A stretch of DNA of 43,045 bases from UBA6120 sp964495145 (GTDB lineage Bacteria > Bacillota_I > Bacilli_A > RFN20 > CAG-826): the NCBI GenBank assembly GCA_964495145.1, contig CAZBUP010000007.1, positions 1-43,045 of the forward strand, read 5' to 3'. The notes beneath the pieces are model-generated. The model made no database searches and had not been told where the DNA came from. It saw only the letters and a list, made by a program, of their open reading frames with translations. Within the stretch, counting starts at the first letter, position 1, and each line of letters opens with the position of its first letter. Made by a program: the position numbers and the translations under genes. Below, piece by piece: positions 17,935-25,757 of this stretch.

Positions 17935-17948
17935 CTTACTTAAGTAAG
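17935..17948. promoter_or_regulatory. 14-bp palindrome before the glycosyltransferase
   Basis: CTTACTTAAGTAAG is a perfect palindrome directly upstream of the Shine-Dalgarno and immediately downstream of a -10-like TATACT on the minus strand. The placement suits an operator or a short 5' hairpin. No clear -35 box is seen because the preceding bases belong to the rpmA terminator. Confidence 0.4.
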
Positions 17949-17962
17949 TATAACCAATGAAT

Positions 17963-17988
17963 AAAAAAAAGACCACATATTGTGGTCT
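17963..17988 (-). terminator. Terminator of rplU-prp-rpmA
   Basis: On the minus strand AGACCACA-ATA-TGTGGTCT (17970-17988) is a perfect 8-bp hairpin followed by a run of T. It begins 7 bases after the rpmA stop codon. Confidence 0.92.
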
Positions 17989-17994
17989 GTTTTG

Positions 17995-18288
17995 CTATTC
18001 GGCGGCAGCTTCGACGACATGGACGCGTTTGCGATCCTTGCCCCAGCGTTCGAATTTCACGAAGCCGGTTTTCGTCGCGAAGATGGTGTCATCACCACCG
18101 CGCATCGTATTGGTGCCGGGATACATCTTGGTGCCCCGTTGCCGATAAATGATGGCGCCGGCGTGGCAGAATTGGCCATCGCCGAGTTTGGCTCCCAGCC
18201 GTTTCGCGTGCGAATCGCGGCCGTTGCGGGTTGATCCGACGCCTTTTTTGCTGGCGAACTGTTGGATATCTAGTTTAAACATCATCAT
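17995..18288 (-). CDS. rpmA: Ribosomal protein L27
   Basis: Large-subunit protein reaching towards the peptidyl-transferase centre. The 97 residues contain the typical SKKGVGSTRNGRDSHAKRLG region and the conserved GTKMYPG stretch. The N terminus carries the Firmicute extension that Prp must cut before the ribosome can work: residues before the predicted cleavage read KLDIQQF, then A-SKKG. The usual motif has two phenylalanines (QFFA); here the first is glutamine. Three ATG codons are in tandem (18288, 18285, 18282), and the first has the best Shine-Dalgarno spacing. The prp gene sits 5 bases upstream. Confidence 0.96.
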   Translation of the reverse strand: MMMFKLDIQQFASKKGVGSTRNGRDSHAKRLGAKLGDGQFCHAGAIIYRQRGTKMYPGTNTMRGGDDTIFATKTGFVKFERWGKDRKRVHVVEAAAE

Positions 18289-18293
18289 GATGG

Positions 18294-18602
18294 TTAAGTT
18301 CCTTTCTTGGAGATTTTGACGTATTGGGGATGCGCTTCGGCAATTGTCTCAAGTTGCCTGAGCATCGTGTGCAACACGATTTGGTCGTGGGCGGATACCG
18401 TCGTCATGGTCACGATTTCCAATAAGCCTTCATTGGAGATAATCTGGAACGAGGTCGGGCGCTCCAGGGCATTCAAAGCCCCGGTGGTCACGCTGCTGAC
18501 GCCGGCGCAGACGAGGTCGGCGCCTTTGGTCGCGCTCAGGGAATGGCCCCTGACCTTAACGTAGATTTTCTCTTCGGCTTCTTGGAAAATGACTTTGATC
18601 AT
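18294..18602 (-). CDS. prp: Ribosomal-processing cysteine protease Prp
   Basis: A small (102-residue) cysteine protease that removes the N-terminal extension of L27. The catalytic pair is visible as H20 (in RGHS) and C32 (in GADLVCAGVS), in the family spacing. It lies between rplU and rpmA, as in Staphylococcus and Bacillus (where it is called YsxB). Its presence explains the extended L27 next door. Its start is 2 bases from the rplU stop. Confidence 0.93.
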   Translation of the reverse strand: MIKVIFQEAEEKIYVKVRGHSLSATKGADLVCAGVSSVTTGALNALERPTSFQIISNEGLLEIVTMTTVSAHDQIVLHTMLRQLETIAEAHPQYVKISKKGT

Positions 18603-18604
18603 GG

Positions 18605-18913
18605 TTAGCGGTTGATGGATTCGATGACGAGCGCCGTATAGGGCTGCCGATGGCCGATCCGCTTCCGCTCGTTGTGCTTGGCTTTGTATTTAAAGATTTG
18701 CACTTTGCGGCTCAGACCTTGCTTTTCGACTTTGGCTACGACGGTCGCCCCTTTGACTACGGGCGTTCCGAACGTGACTTTGTCGTCGGCAAGGAGTAAG
18801 ACTTTGTCGAAGGTATAGCTGGTCCCGGCTTCGACGTCGAGCTTTTCGACGTAAACCTTTTGACCGACCTCAACCTTGATTTGCTTACCACCGGTTTCGA
18901 TAATTGCGTACAT
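18605..18913 (-). CDS. rplU: Ribosomal protein L21
   Basis: Large-subunit protein binding 23S rRNA. The 102 residues start MYAIIETGGKQ and include the conserved FKYKAKHNERKRIGHRQPYT segment near the C terminus. It is the first gene of rplU-prp-rpmA, preceded by an excellent Shine-Dalgarno (AGGAGGTG), a structured leader and a strong promoter. Confidence 0.97.
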   Translation of the reverse strand: MYAIIETGGKQIKVEVGQKVYVEKLDVEAGTSYTFDKVLLLADDKVTFGTPVVKGATVVAKVEKQGLSRKVQIFKYKAKHNERKRIGHRQPYTALVIESINR

Positions 18914-19016
18914 GTGGCACCTCCTGTGATGACTTCACTGAGACTCGCTCGCCAGGCCAATGTTGCCATTAGTTAGGGGCCTAGTTTGAGGCGGTTGTAG
19001 CTAGTGAGGCGACAAC
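18914..19016 (-). promoter_or_regulatory. Candidate L21 leader RNA (rplU 5' UTR)
   Basis: About 100 transcribed bases precede rplU. On the minus strand they contain a hairpin bounded by GGCC and GGCC whose tip is AATG-GCAA-CATT, with a GNRA tetraloop, and a first stem TTGT/ACAA near the 5' end. Firmicute rplU genes commonly carry an L21 leader thought to bind the protein for autoregulation. Position and structure fit, but I could not score it against the known model. Confidence 0.5.
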
Positions 19017-19022
19017 GAAAGT

Positions 19023-19051
19023 AATATAACACAATGTTATATTGTAGTCAA
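19023..19051 (-). promoter_or_regulatory. rplU promoter with 21-bp palindrome
   Basis: On the minus strand: -35 TTGACT (19046-19051), 17-base spacer, -10 TATATT (19023-19028), each five of six to consensus. A perfect inverted repeat AATATAACA (19023-19031) and TGTTATATT (19035-19043), 3-base spacer, covers the -10 box and most of the spacer, a classical operator position. Confidence 0.75.
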
Positions 19052-19083
19052 ATGAAATCCGGGAGTATCCCAAGTTAGGTTTA

Positions 19084-19764
19084 TCAATACAGAATCTCGT
19101 GTTCATTCATCGAAAAATAGCCTTGGTCGGAGATAATGACGTGATCGACCAAAGTCAATCCGATTTTCAAAGCTTCGCGCTTGATGGCAATCGTCGTTTG
19201 GATGTCTTCCTGGCTCGGTTCATGGTTGCCGCCGGGATGATTGTGGACCAAGATGAACTTGTGGGCTTTGTGACTGAACAACTCGACGTATAGGTCTCTC
19301 AGTGAAAGGTTGACCTTTTGGCTGCTGCCTTGATAGATGATCTTTTCGCGAATCAACCGGTTCTGGTGGTTAAGCATCAGCATGATCATCTTCTCGTGAT
19401 CGAGGGTGCCAAGCCAAAGGTGATACATGTCGAAAATCTGTTGAGCGCTTCGAAATATGAGCGGTTCCTCATTCCGGTCTTTTTGCATCCGTCGGGAAAT
19501 TTCGCACACGGCCAATAGCTTGATGGCCGTGGCTTTGTTGATGCCGGGGATCGACAAAAATTCCTGGGGACCATATCGCAACAATCCCAGTAAACCGCCC
19601 CGGTCCATCGTCAATTGATAGCCGATGTCCAAGGCCGAATGGTGTTGGACGCCGCTACCGATCACGAGGGCCAAAAGTTCGGCCGTCTCCAACGAATTGA
19701 TGCCCAAGCGCCAGGCCCGTTCACGGGGCCGGGCTTGGACCGGGATGTCGGCAATCCGGCTCAT
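19084..19764 (-). CDS. radC: RadC family JAMM-domain protein
   Basis: A 226-residue protein with an N-terminal helix-hairpin-helix region (IPGINKATAIKL) and a C-terminal MPN+/JAMM domain with HNHPGGNHEPSQED, which carries the two metal-binding His and the Asp. The family is conserved, but its proposed repair role is disputed. I chose ATG at 19764, which overlaps the TGA of the upstream 58-residue peptide gene as ATGA, over a GTG two codons earlier. The overlap implies translational coupling to that small gene. Confidence 0.92.
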   Translation of the reverse strand: MSRIADIPVQARPRERAWRLGINSLETAELLALVIGSGVQHHSALDIGYQLTMDRGGLLGLLRYGPQEFLSIPGINKATAIKLLAVCEISRRMQKDRNEEPLIFRSAQQIFDMYHLWLGTLDHEKMIMLMLNHQNRLIREKIIYQGSSQKVNLSLRDLYVELFSHKAHKFILVHNHPGGNHEPSQEDIQTTIAIKREALKIGLTLVDHVIISDQGYFSMNEHEILY

Positions 19765-19937
19765 TTCCACTCAAAGGTGAAGCCGCCGGGAATCTTGGCC
19801 GTTCCCTGTTTCGACATGAATAGACGATAGACGATGACGATCGAGATGGCGATGATCATGATGGCCATGACGGCCGTCAGCGAAATGACCTCGCCGCCAC
19901 GGACGAGTGCCATTTCTTGGGCGGATAATAGTTCCAT
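19761..19937 (-). CDS. 58-aa peptide with double-glycine leader
   Basis: ATG at 19937 follows a strong Shine-Dalgarno (GGAGGT, about 7 bases away). Residues 1-15 read MELLSAQEMALVRGG, fitting the double-glycine leader pattern of bacteriocin and pheromone precursors (LS..E(L/M)..(I/V).GG), cut and exported by C39-peptidase ABC transporters. The 43-residue remainder has one hydrophobic helix (about 17-38), YRLF, then a polar end with KIPGGFTFEWK. No cysteine is present. It lies 45 bases after valS and overlaps radC by 4 bases, so it is probably co-expressed with both. No transporter or immunity gene is in the window. It could also be a small membrane protein whose leader similarity is accidental; I recognise no named family. 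Confidence 0.7.
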   Translation of the reverse strand: MELLSAQEMALVRGGEVISLTAVMAIMIIAISIVIVYRLFMSKQGTAKIPGGFTFEWK

Positions 19938-19982
19938 AACTTGACCTCCACTAACCAGTAGCGGCGCCAAATGGGAATTGTG

Positions 19983-22586
19983 CTATTGTTGCAACAACTC
20001 GCGACGATCAAGCAGAGCTTGAAGCGTGGCCCGATGCTGGGCCAGTTTTTCTTCTTCTTCGGCAATCTTGCTGACGGGAGCTTTGGCTCTGAAGGTCGGG
20101 TTTTCCAGCAGTTTCAAGGCGCGGGCAATCTCGTATTGCTCTTTTTCGATATCGAGCGAGAGTTTTGCCAAGGCATCGATTTTGTTGATCGATTCGATGA
20201 TGATCAGCTCCCCGTCAGCATACACAAACGGGGCGTTGTCGGCCAGGGCGCCCTCGGGAACCGTCTCGGCGATCTCCGAGAAAGTGAACCGTTCCAAATA
20301 AGGGCGATAGGCTTCGATGAATGCCGGACGCTTGGCGCTGATTAATAGCGTCAACGCGCTATTGGGCGCCAATTGATGGGATATCTTATAGTTGCGGACA
20401 TCCTTGATGATATTTTGCAATAACGCCACGTCGGCAACGCTATTTTGATCGTCATAGACATCGGTGAAAACCGGGTATTTTTCTTCCATGATCGAGGTTT
20501 TGTGCCTCGGCATGTTTTGGTAGATTTCCTCGGCGATGAAGGGCGAGAACGGATAAATCATCATCAAGACGGCATGCAAGGCGTGATACAGCACTTGATG
20601 GGTCACTTCGATGCGTCCTTCGTCGGTACTCTGCAAGGTCACTTTGCTCAATTCCAGGTACCAAGAGCAGAAATCGTCATAGACGAAATCATACAAATGG
20701 GTCGAGGCCATCCCCAGTTCATACTTGTCGAGGTTCAAGGCCACGCGGTCGATTGTCTGATGGAGCCGACTCATTAAGTATTTGTCAATCGGGCTCAACT
20801 CCTCGGGTTGGAGGTCTCGGGGCTTAATCGAGGCCGGGATCGTCATCAGGATATAGCGGGCCGCATTCCAGATCTTGTTTAAATAATTAGAGGCGGCCAC
20901 CACTTTTTCTTCGATGTAGCGGGTATCTTGCCCCGGGGTGGAATTGGTGGCCAGGAAATAGCGGAGCGCGTCGGCCCCGTAGGTTTGGATCACGTCCATC
21001 GGATCGACGCCGTTACCGAGGGACTTCGACATCTTGCGACCTTGTTCGTCGCGAATCAGTCCGTGGATGTAGACGTCGGCAAAAGGCCGCTTCTTGGTGA
21101 ATTCGAGCGATTGGAAGATCATCCGCGACACCCAGAAGAAAATGATGTCGTAAGCGGTGACCATCACGTCAATCGGAAAATAACGTTGGTAAGACATGGT
21201 TGCCTTAGGCCATCCCAAGGTTGAAAATGGCCATAACGCCGAGCTGAACCAGGTGTCCAGTACGTCTTGGTCCTGCTCATAATTTTGCAAATCTAAGGGT
21301 GGTTTATCGCTAACTAGCACTTCTTTAGTATATTTATGGTAATATGCCGGTATTTGATGTCCCCACCATAATTGACGGGAGATGCACCAGTCTTCAATCT
21401 TATCCATCCATTGGAGAAAAATCTTTTCGAACCGTTCTGGATAGAACTTGACGCGACCTTCACCGGATTGATTGGCCATGGCTTGTTCGGCCAGGGGTCC
21501 CATCTTCACGAACCACTGCTTTGAAAGCATCGGTTCGATCGGGACGTCGCTGCGCTCGCTGTATCCGACCGCATGGTTGATCTTCTCGATCTTCAATAGA
21601 TTGCCTTCGCTGCGCATCCGGGCCACCAATTGCTCGCGGCAGGCAAACCGGTCCAGACCCTTATAGGACCCGGCGCGTTCGTTCATGGTCCCGTCCGGAT
21701 TCATGCAGCTTGGATGGGCCAGGCCATATTTTTCCCCGATCACGAAATCGTTTGGATCGTGAGCGGGCGTGCATTTCATGACGCCGCTGCCGAAGCTGAT
21801 GTCGACGTAGGGATCGGCGATGATGTCGATCGGCTGATGGTTGGCAGGGTTGATGGCCTGCTTGCCGATCAAATGGATGTAGCGAATGTCGTCGGGATGG
21901 ACGACCAGGCACACGTCGCCGAACATGGTCTCAGGCCGGGTCGTGGCCACGAAGAGCGGTTCCAGTGTGTCGACCAAGCGGTAGGACACGTAGTAAAGGG
22001 CCCCTTCGACGTCTTTATGGATCACTTCGATGTTGCTTAAAGCCGTCATCTGGGCCGGATCCCAGTTGATGATCCGTTCGCCCCGGTAAATCAGTCCCTT
22101 GCGGTACAAATCGACGAAGACCTTGTTGACGGCTTCGTTCATGCCCTTGTCGAGGGTGAAACGCTCGTAATCGTAATTGAGGCTGAAGCCCAGTTTCGAC
22201 CATTGGTTGCGGATGTTCTTGGCGTAGGTGTCTTTCCATTCCCAGACTTTGGCCAGGAAGGCTTCGCGGCCGAGGTCGAAGCGCGAGACGCCCTGCTTTC
22301 GCAGGGTGGCTTCGACCACCGCTTGGGTGGCGATGCCGGCGTGGTCCATGCCGGCCAGCCATAAGACGTCATAGCCGCGCGATCGTTTGTAGCGGGCCAA
22401 TATGTCTTGGATCGTGCCGTTCCAGGCATGGCCCAGATGGAGTTTTCCGGTCACGTTCGGCGGCGGAATCACCATCGAAAAGCGCGGTTGGTTGATGTCG
22501 CCGGTTTGAAAATAGCCGTGTTCGAGCCAAAACCGGTATTTGTTCGATTCGATTGTCTTGGGATCATAACGTTTGTCGAGTGCCAT
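19983..22586 (-). CDS. valS: Valine--tRNA ligase
   Basis: Class I synthetase charging tRNA-Val. The 867 residues contain the HLGH signature (50-53, in PPPNVTGKLHLGHAWN), the editing domain, the KMSKS loop (KMSKSLGNGVDP), the anticodon-binding domain, and a C-terminal coiled coil (about 800-867) rich in Glu/Lys/Leu. The length is typical. It has its own promoter and a T-box leader with a valine codon in the specifier position. The start is supported by AAGGAG just after the leader terminator. Confidence 0.97.
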   Translation of the reverse strand: MALDKRYDPKTIESNKYRFWLEHGYFQTGDINQPRFSMVIPPPNVTGKLHLGHAWNGTIQDILARYKRSRGYDVLWLAGMDHAGIATQAVVEATLRKQGVSRFDLGREAFLAKVWEWKDTYAKNIRNQWSKLGFSLNYDYERFTLDKGMNEAVNKVFVDLYRKGLIYRGERIINWDPAQMTALSNIEVIHKDVEGALYYVSYRLVDTLEPLFVATTRPETMFGDVCLVVHPDDIRYIHLIGKQAINPANHQPIDIIADPYVDISFGSGVMKCTPAHDPNDFVIGEKYGLAHPSCMNPDGTMNERAGSYKGLDRFACREQLVARMRSEGNLLKIEKINHAVGYSERSDVPIEPMLSKQWFVKMGPLAEQAMANQSGEGRVKFYPERFEKIFLQWMDKIEDWCISRQLWWGHQIPAYYHKYTKEVLVSDKPPLDLQNYEQDQDVLDTWFSSALWPFSTLGWPKATMSYQRYFPIDVMVTAYDIIFFWVSRMIFQSLEFTKKRPFADVYIHGLIRDEQGRKMSKSLGNGVDPMDVIQTYGADALRYFLATNSTPGQDTRYIEEKVVAASNYLNKIWNAARYILMTIPASIKPRDLQPEELSPIDKYLMSRLHQTIDRVALNLDKYELGMASTHLYDFVYDDFCSWYLELSKVTLQSTDEGRIEVTHQVLYHALHAVLMMIYPFSPFIAEEIYQNMPRHKTSIMEEKYPVFTDVYDDQNSVADVALLQNIIKDVRNYKISHQLAPNSALTLLISAKRPAFIEAYRPYLERFTFSEIAETVPEGALADNAPFVYADGELIIIESINKIDALAKLSLDIEKEQYEIARALKLLENPTFRAKAPVSKIAEEEEKLAQHRATLQALLDRRELLQQ

Positions 22587-22600
22587 AATCGCTCCTTAAT

Positions 22601-22796
22601 AATAAAAGCGCCCTGACTAAGGACGCTTCTGCGTGGTACCACCTTAATTCATCAATCGCTTGATGCACTTGAATCCGTTAACGCCGGCGACGGGATCATT
22701 ACTCCAGGGGGATTAGCGACTTGGCCGCGGCTCGTTCCTTCGTTGCACCGAGATCGAAGGTCTCTATAAATGGGCGGGACGGTTACTCCTCTAATC
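22601..22796 (-). promoter_or_regulatory. T-box riboswitch of valS
   Basis: The leader has the conserved T-box AAGGTGGTACCACG (22632-22645, minus strand), followed by a terminator hairpin AGCGTCCT / AGGGCGCT (22607-22627) and a T run. Stem I is closed by GATTAG (22791-22796) and CTAATC (22711-22716); next to the closing strand lies GTC (22718-22720) followed by G, a valine codon in the specifier position. Uncharged tRNA-Val would stabilise the antiterminator and permit valS transcription. Confidence 0.93.
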
Positions 22797-22805
22797 TAAT
22801 TAACC

Positions 22806-22834
22806 AGTATAAAGACATTAAAGTTTTTTTGCAA
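22806..22834 (-). promoter_or_regulatory. valS promoter
   Basis: On the minus strand: -35 TTGCAA (22829-22834), 17-base spacer, -10 TATACT (22806-22811). It starts transcription just before the T-box stem I and lies right after the engB stop codon. Confidence 0.7.
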
Positions 22835-22840
22835 CACTGC

Positions 22841-23419
22841 CTATTTCAGCCAGGCGTTCAATCGAGCCTTCAGGGTATCGAAGCCGCTGCGCTTGACGGT
22901 CGAGGTGGCAATGCCGGGAACCAGGTCGAATCCGGTGGCCGCCAAGGCTTTTTTGAAAGCGGCGCTTTCCTTTTGATTGACCTTGTCGACTTTGGTATAG
23001 ACGAGAAGGTAGGGCAAGCCGGTTTCCTTCAAGAATTGCAGGAACGTTTGATCGTCGGGTGACGGGGCGCGGCGCGCATCGAGCAAAAACACGATGCCTT
23101 TCAATGATTGGTTCCCCATCAGATAATCTTCCATCATCCCGGCGAAGGCTTCGACGTGGCGGGTGCCGGATATCGTATAGCCGTAACCTGGGGCGTCGAC
23201 GAGGTAAAATGCATCGTCGACGTTATAGTAATTCAACAAGATGGTCTTGCCGGGTTTCGACGACACCTTGGCGACGGTATGGCCGGTCAAGGCATTGATC
23301 AGGCTGCTTTTGCCGACGTTGCTCCGGCCGACGAAGACGATCTCGGGCAAGGTTGCCCCGGGCCGATCTTTGATCGTCGGCGCGCTTTTGACGAAGGTGA
23401 CGCGGCTGAAATCGATCAT
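22841..23419 (-). CDS. engB: Ribosome biogenesis GTPase EngB (YsxC/YihA)
   Basis: A 192-residue single-domain GTPase for 50S assembly. G1 is GRSNVGKSS, G3 DAPGYGY, G4 TKVDK, and the length matches the family. I chose ATG at 23419 (MIDFSRVTF), one base after the lon stop; the longer open frame upstream overlaps lon and lacks family similarity. There is no Shine-Dalgarno, so translation presumably depends on ribosomes finishing lon. tig-lon-engB is the usual Firmicute neighbourhood, here without clpX. Confidence 0.95.
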   Translation of the reverse strand: MIDFSRVTFVKSAPTIKDRPGATLPEIVFVGRSNVGKSSLINALTGHTVAKVSSKPGKTILLNYYNVDDAFYLVDAPGYGYTISGTRHVEAFAGMMEDYLMGNQSLKGIVFLLDARRAPSPDDQTFLQFLKETGLPYLLVYTKVDKVNQKESAAFKKALAATGFDLVPGIATSTVKRSGFDTLKARLNAWLK

Positions 23420-23420
23420 G

Positions 23421-25733
23421 TTATTTGACGAGGGCGAGCGCCAAGGCGTCATCGACCTGTTTCATGTAGATGATCTCGAGTTTGGCGGTGACTTCCGGCG
23501 ATAGTTCGTCGATCGATTTGCGGTTTTCGTCCGGGATGATGACCGTCTTGATGCCGCTGCGGAGCGCCGCCAAGGTTTTCTCGCGGAGCCCGCCGATGGC
23601 TAAGACGTTGCCGCGCAGGGTGACTTCCCCGGTCATGGCGACTTCGCTGGTGACGGCTTGGCCGGTCAAGGCCGAGATGATGGCCACGGTCATGGCCACC
23701 CCGGCGCTCGGGCCATCTTTGGGGACGGCGCCTTCGGGCACGTGGATGTGGATGTCGCGTTCTTTGAACATCGCACTCTCGATCCCGTATTTATGGGCGT
23801 TGGCTTGAATGTAGTCGAGGGCGATGGTGGCGCTCTCTTTCATGACATCGCCGAGCTTGCCGGTCAACACTAACTTGCCGGAACCTGGGAAATGATTGAC
23901 TTCGATCGGGAGGATGTCGCCTCCGAATGGCGTGTAGGCCAACCCAGTGACCACGCCGACTTGGGGGGTCTTCTCCTTCTTGGAGTTGTCGAACAGTTCG
24001 ACGCCGAGGTATTTGTGGACCTCGATTGGGGTGATTTTGATTTTGTTCAAGTCGGGATTCGTCAACAAGTCGACGACGACCTTGCGGCAGATCGAAGCGA
24101 TCTTGCGTTCGAGCTCGCGTACGCCGGCTTCCCGGGTATACAGTTGGATGATGGCCTGAAGCGCTTCCTTGCTAAAGGAAATTTGCTCCTTGGTCAACCC
24201 GTTGGCCAATAGTTGCTTGGCGATCAAATGCCGCTTGGCGATTTCGATCTTTTCGAGTTCGGTATAGGAGTTGACTTCGATCAGTTCCAAACGGTCGCGC
24301 AGCGGGGCCGGCACGTCTTCGAGGTAATTGGCGGTGCCAATGAACAAGACGTTGCTCAAGTCATAAGGTTCTTCGAGGTAGTTGTCGTTGAAGGCGAAGT
24401 TTTGCTCGGGGTCGAGTACTTCTAGTAAGGCGTTCGAGGGATCGCCCTTGTAGGAGGACCCGAGCTTGTCGATTTCGTCAAGCAGGAAAACCGGATTGAT
24501 GACGCCGCTTTTCTTCATGCCGTTGATGATGCGTCCGGGCATGGCCCCGACGTAGGTGCGGCGATGGCCGCGGATTTCGGCTTCGTCGGAAATACCGCCC
24601 AACGAGGCTTTGAAGAACTTGCGTCCCAACGCCCGGGCAATCGATTTGCCGAGCGAGGTCTTGCCGACGCCAGGCGGCCCGTAGAAGCACAAGATCGGGG
24701 CTTTGAGGTTCCCGGTCATCTTCTTGACGGCTAAATACTCGACGATGCGCTTTTTGACCTTGTCGAGGCCGTAGTGGTCTTCGTCAAGGATCTTCTGGAC
24801 GTTGATCAAGTCGTCGTTATCGGCCGTTTTCTGCCACCAGGGGACTTCAAGTAGCGTTTCCACGTAAGCTTTGATGAGCGAAGCCTCGAGTGAGGCTTGG
24901 GGCATCATTTCAGCCCGTTTGAGTTCGTTTTTGACCTTGGCTTTGATGAAATCGGGATATTCGCCCTTTTCGAGTTTTTCCAGCAAGGTGTCGCTGTCTT
25001 CGTCATCGGGATTTTCCCCGAGCTCGGCTTTGATGGCCTTGAGTTTTTCGCGCAGGAAATATTCCCGTTGGTTTTTCTCGGCCGATTTGCGCACTTCCTC
25101 TTGGAGGTGCTTGTCGATGTCGGAGATTTCCTTTTCTTCGTTGATGGCTTCCATGACCAACTTCAGCCGATCGTTGAGATTGAGGGTCTCGAGAACTTTC
25201 TGTTTCTGTTCGATCGTCATCGGGAGGAGGTTGGCCAGCATGTCGGTAATGTCGCTGGCGGAAACGCCTTTCGACAATTGATTGACGAGTTCTTTCGGCA
25301 AACGCGAGGTGATGACCTGCATGTTTTCGAGGTTGGAGATGATGTTGCGGACCAAGGCCACTTCGACCTTATGGTCGCCGGCGATGTCGTGGAGGACGGT
25401 TCCCGTCGCCCGCCAGATCGAACCGTCGAAATCCACGGCGGTCAATTCGACGCGGGATAGCGGCATGATGCGGAGTCGGGAATACTTTTTGTTGACTTGC
25501 AGGTTCGAAATGCGGCCAAGCACGCCGATGGAATAAAAATCGTCGCGGACCGGTTCGTCGACTTCGGGGCTTTTCTGGCTGACCACCAAAATCAAATCGT
25601 TGGTCGTCCGATGCGCTTCATCGATGGCAATGACTGAAAAAGGCCGACCGGCTTCGATCGCTTGGATTTGATTGGGAAACAAAACCATGCCACGGGTAAT
25701 CAGCAGTGGCAGTTGATAGGTTTCATCGCTCAT
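23421..25733 (-). CDS. lon: ATP-dependent protease LonA
   Basis: Soluble hexameric AAA+ protease degrading misfolded and regulatory proteins. The 770 residues show an N-terminal substrate domain with coiled coil (1-about 300), Walker A GPPGVGKTS (about 350), Walker B FLLDEIDK, and the C-terminal protease domain with the Ser-Lys dyad S676 (GPSAG) and K719 (GGLREK). Full length. It lies 24 bases after tig with Shine-Dalgarno AAGGAGG; no separate promoter is evident, so tig-lon-engB is likely one unit. Confidence 0.97.
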   Translation of the reverse strand: MSDETYQLPLLITRGMVLFPNQIQAIEAGRPFSVIAIDEAHRTTNDLILVVSQKSPEVDEPVRDDFYSIGVLGRISNLQVNKKYSRLRIMPLSRVELTAVDFDGSIWRATGTVLHDIAGDHKVEVALVRNIISNLENMQVITSRLPKELVNQLSKGVSASDITDMLANLLPMTIEQKQKVLETLNLNDRLKLVMEAINEEKEISDIDKHLQEEVRKSAEKNQREYFLREKLKAIKAELGENPDDEDSDTLLEKLEKGEYPDFIKAKVKNELKRAEMMPQASLEASLIKAYVETLLEVPWWQKTADNDDLINVQKILDEDHYGLDKVKKRIVEYLAVKKMTGNLKAPILCFYGPPGVGKTSLGKSIARALGRKFFKASLGGISDEAEIRGHRRTYVGAMPGRIINGMKKSGVINPVFLLDEIDKLGSSYKGDPSNALLEVLDPEQNFAFNDNYLEEPYDLSNVLFIGTANYLEDVPAPLRDRLELIEVNSYTELEKIEIAKRHLIAKQLLANGLTKEQISFSKEALQAIIQLYTREAGVRELERKIASICRKVVVDLLTNPDLNKIKITPIEVHKYLGVELFDNSKKEKTPQVGVVTGLAYTPFGGDILPIEVNHFPGSGKLVLTGKLGDVMKESATIALDYIQANAHKYGIESAMFKERDIHIHVPEGAVPKDGPSAGVAMTVAIISALTGQAVTSEVAMTGEVTLRGNVLAIGGLREKTLAALRSGIKTVIIPDENRKSIDELSPEVTAKLEIIYMKQVDDALALALVK

Positions 25734-25757
25734 AGGGGATGCACCTCCTTATATAGT

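Noticed and set aside
23420..23452. Longer engB start inside lon
   Set aside because: The extra residues are out-of-frame lon codons; the family begins at MIDFSRV.
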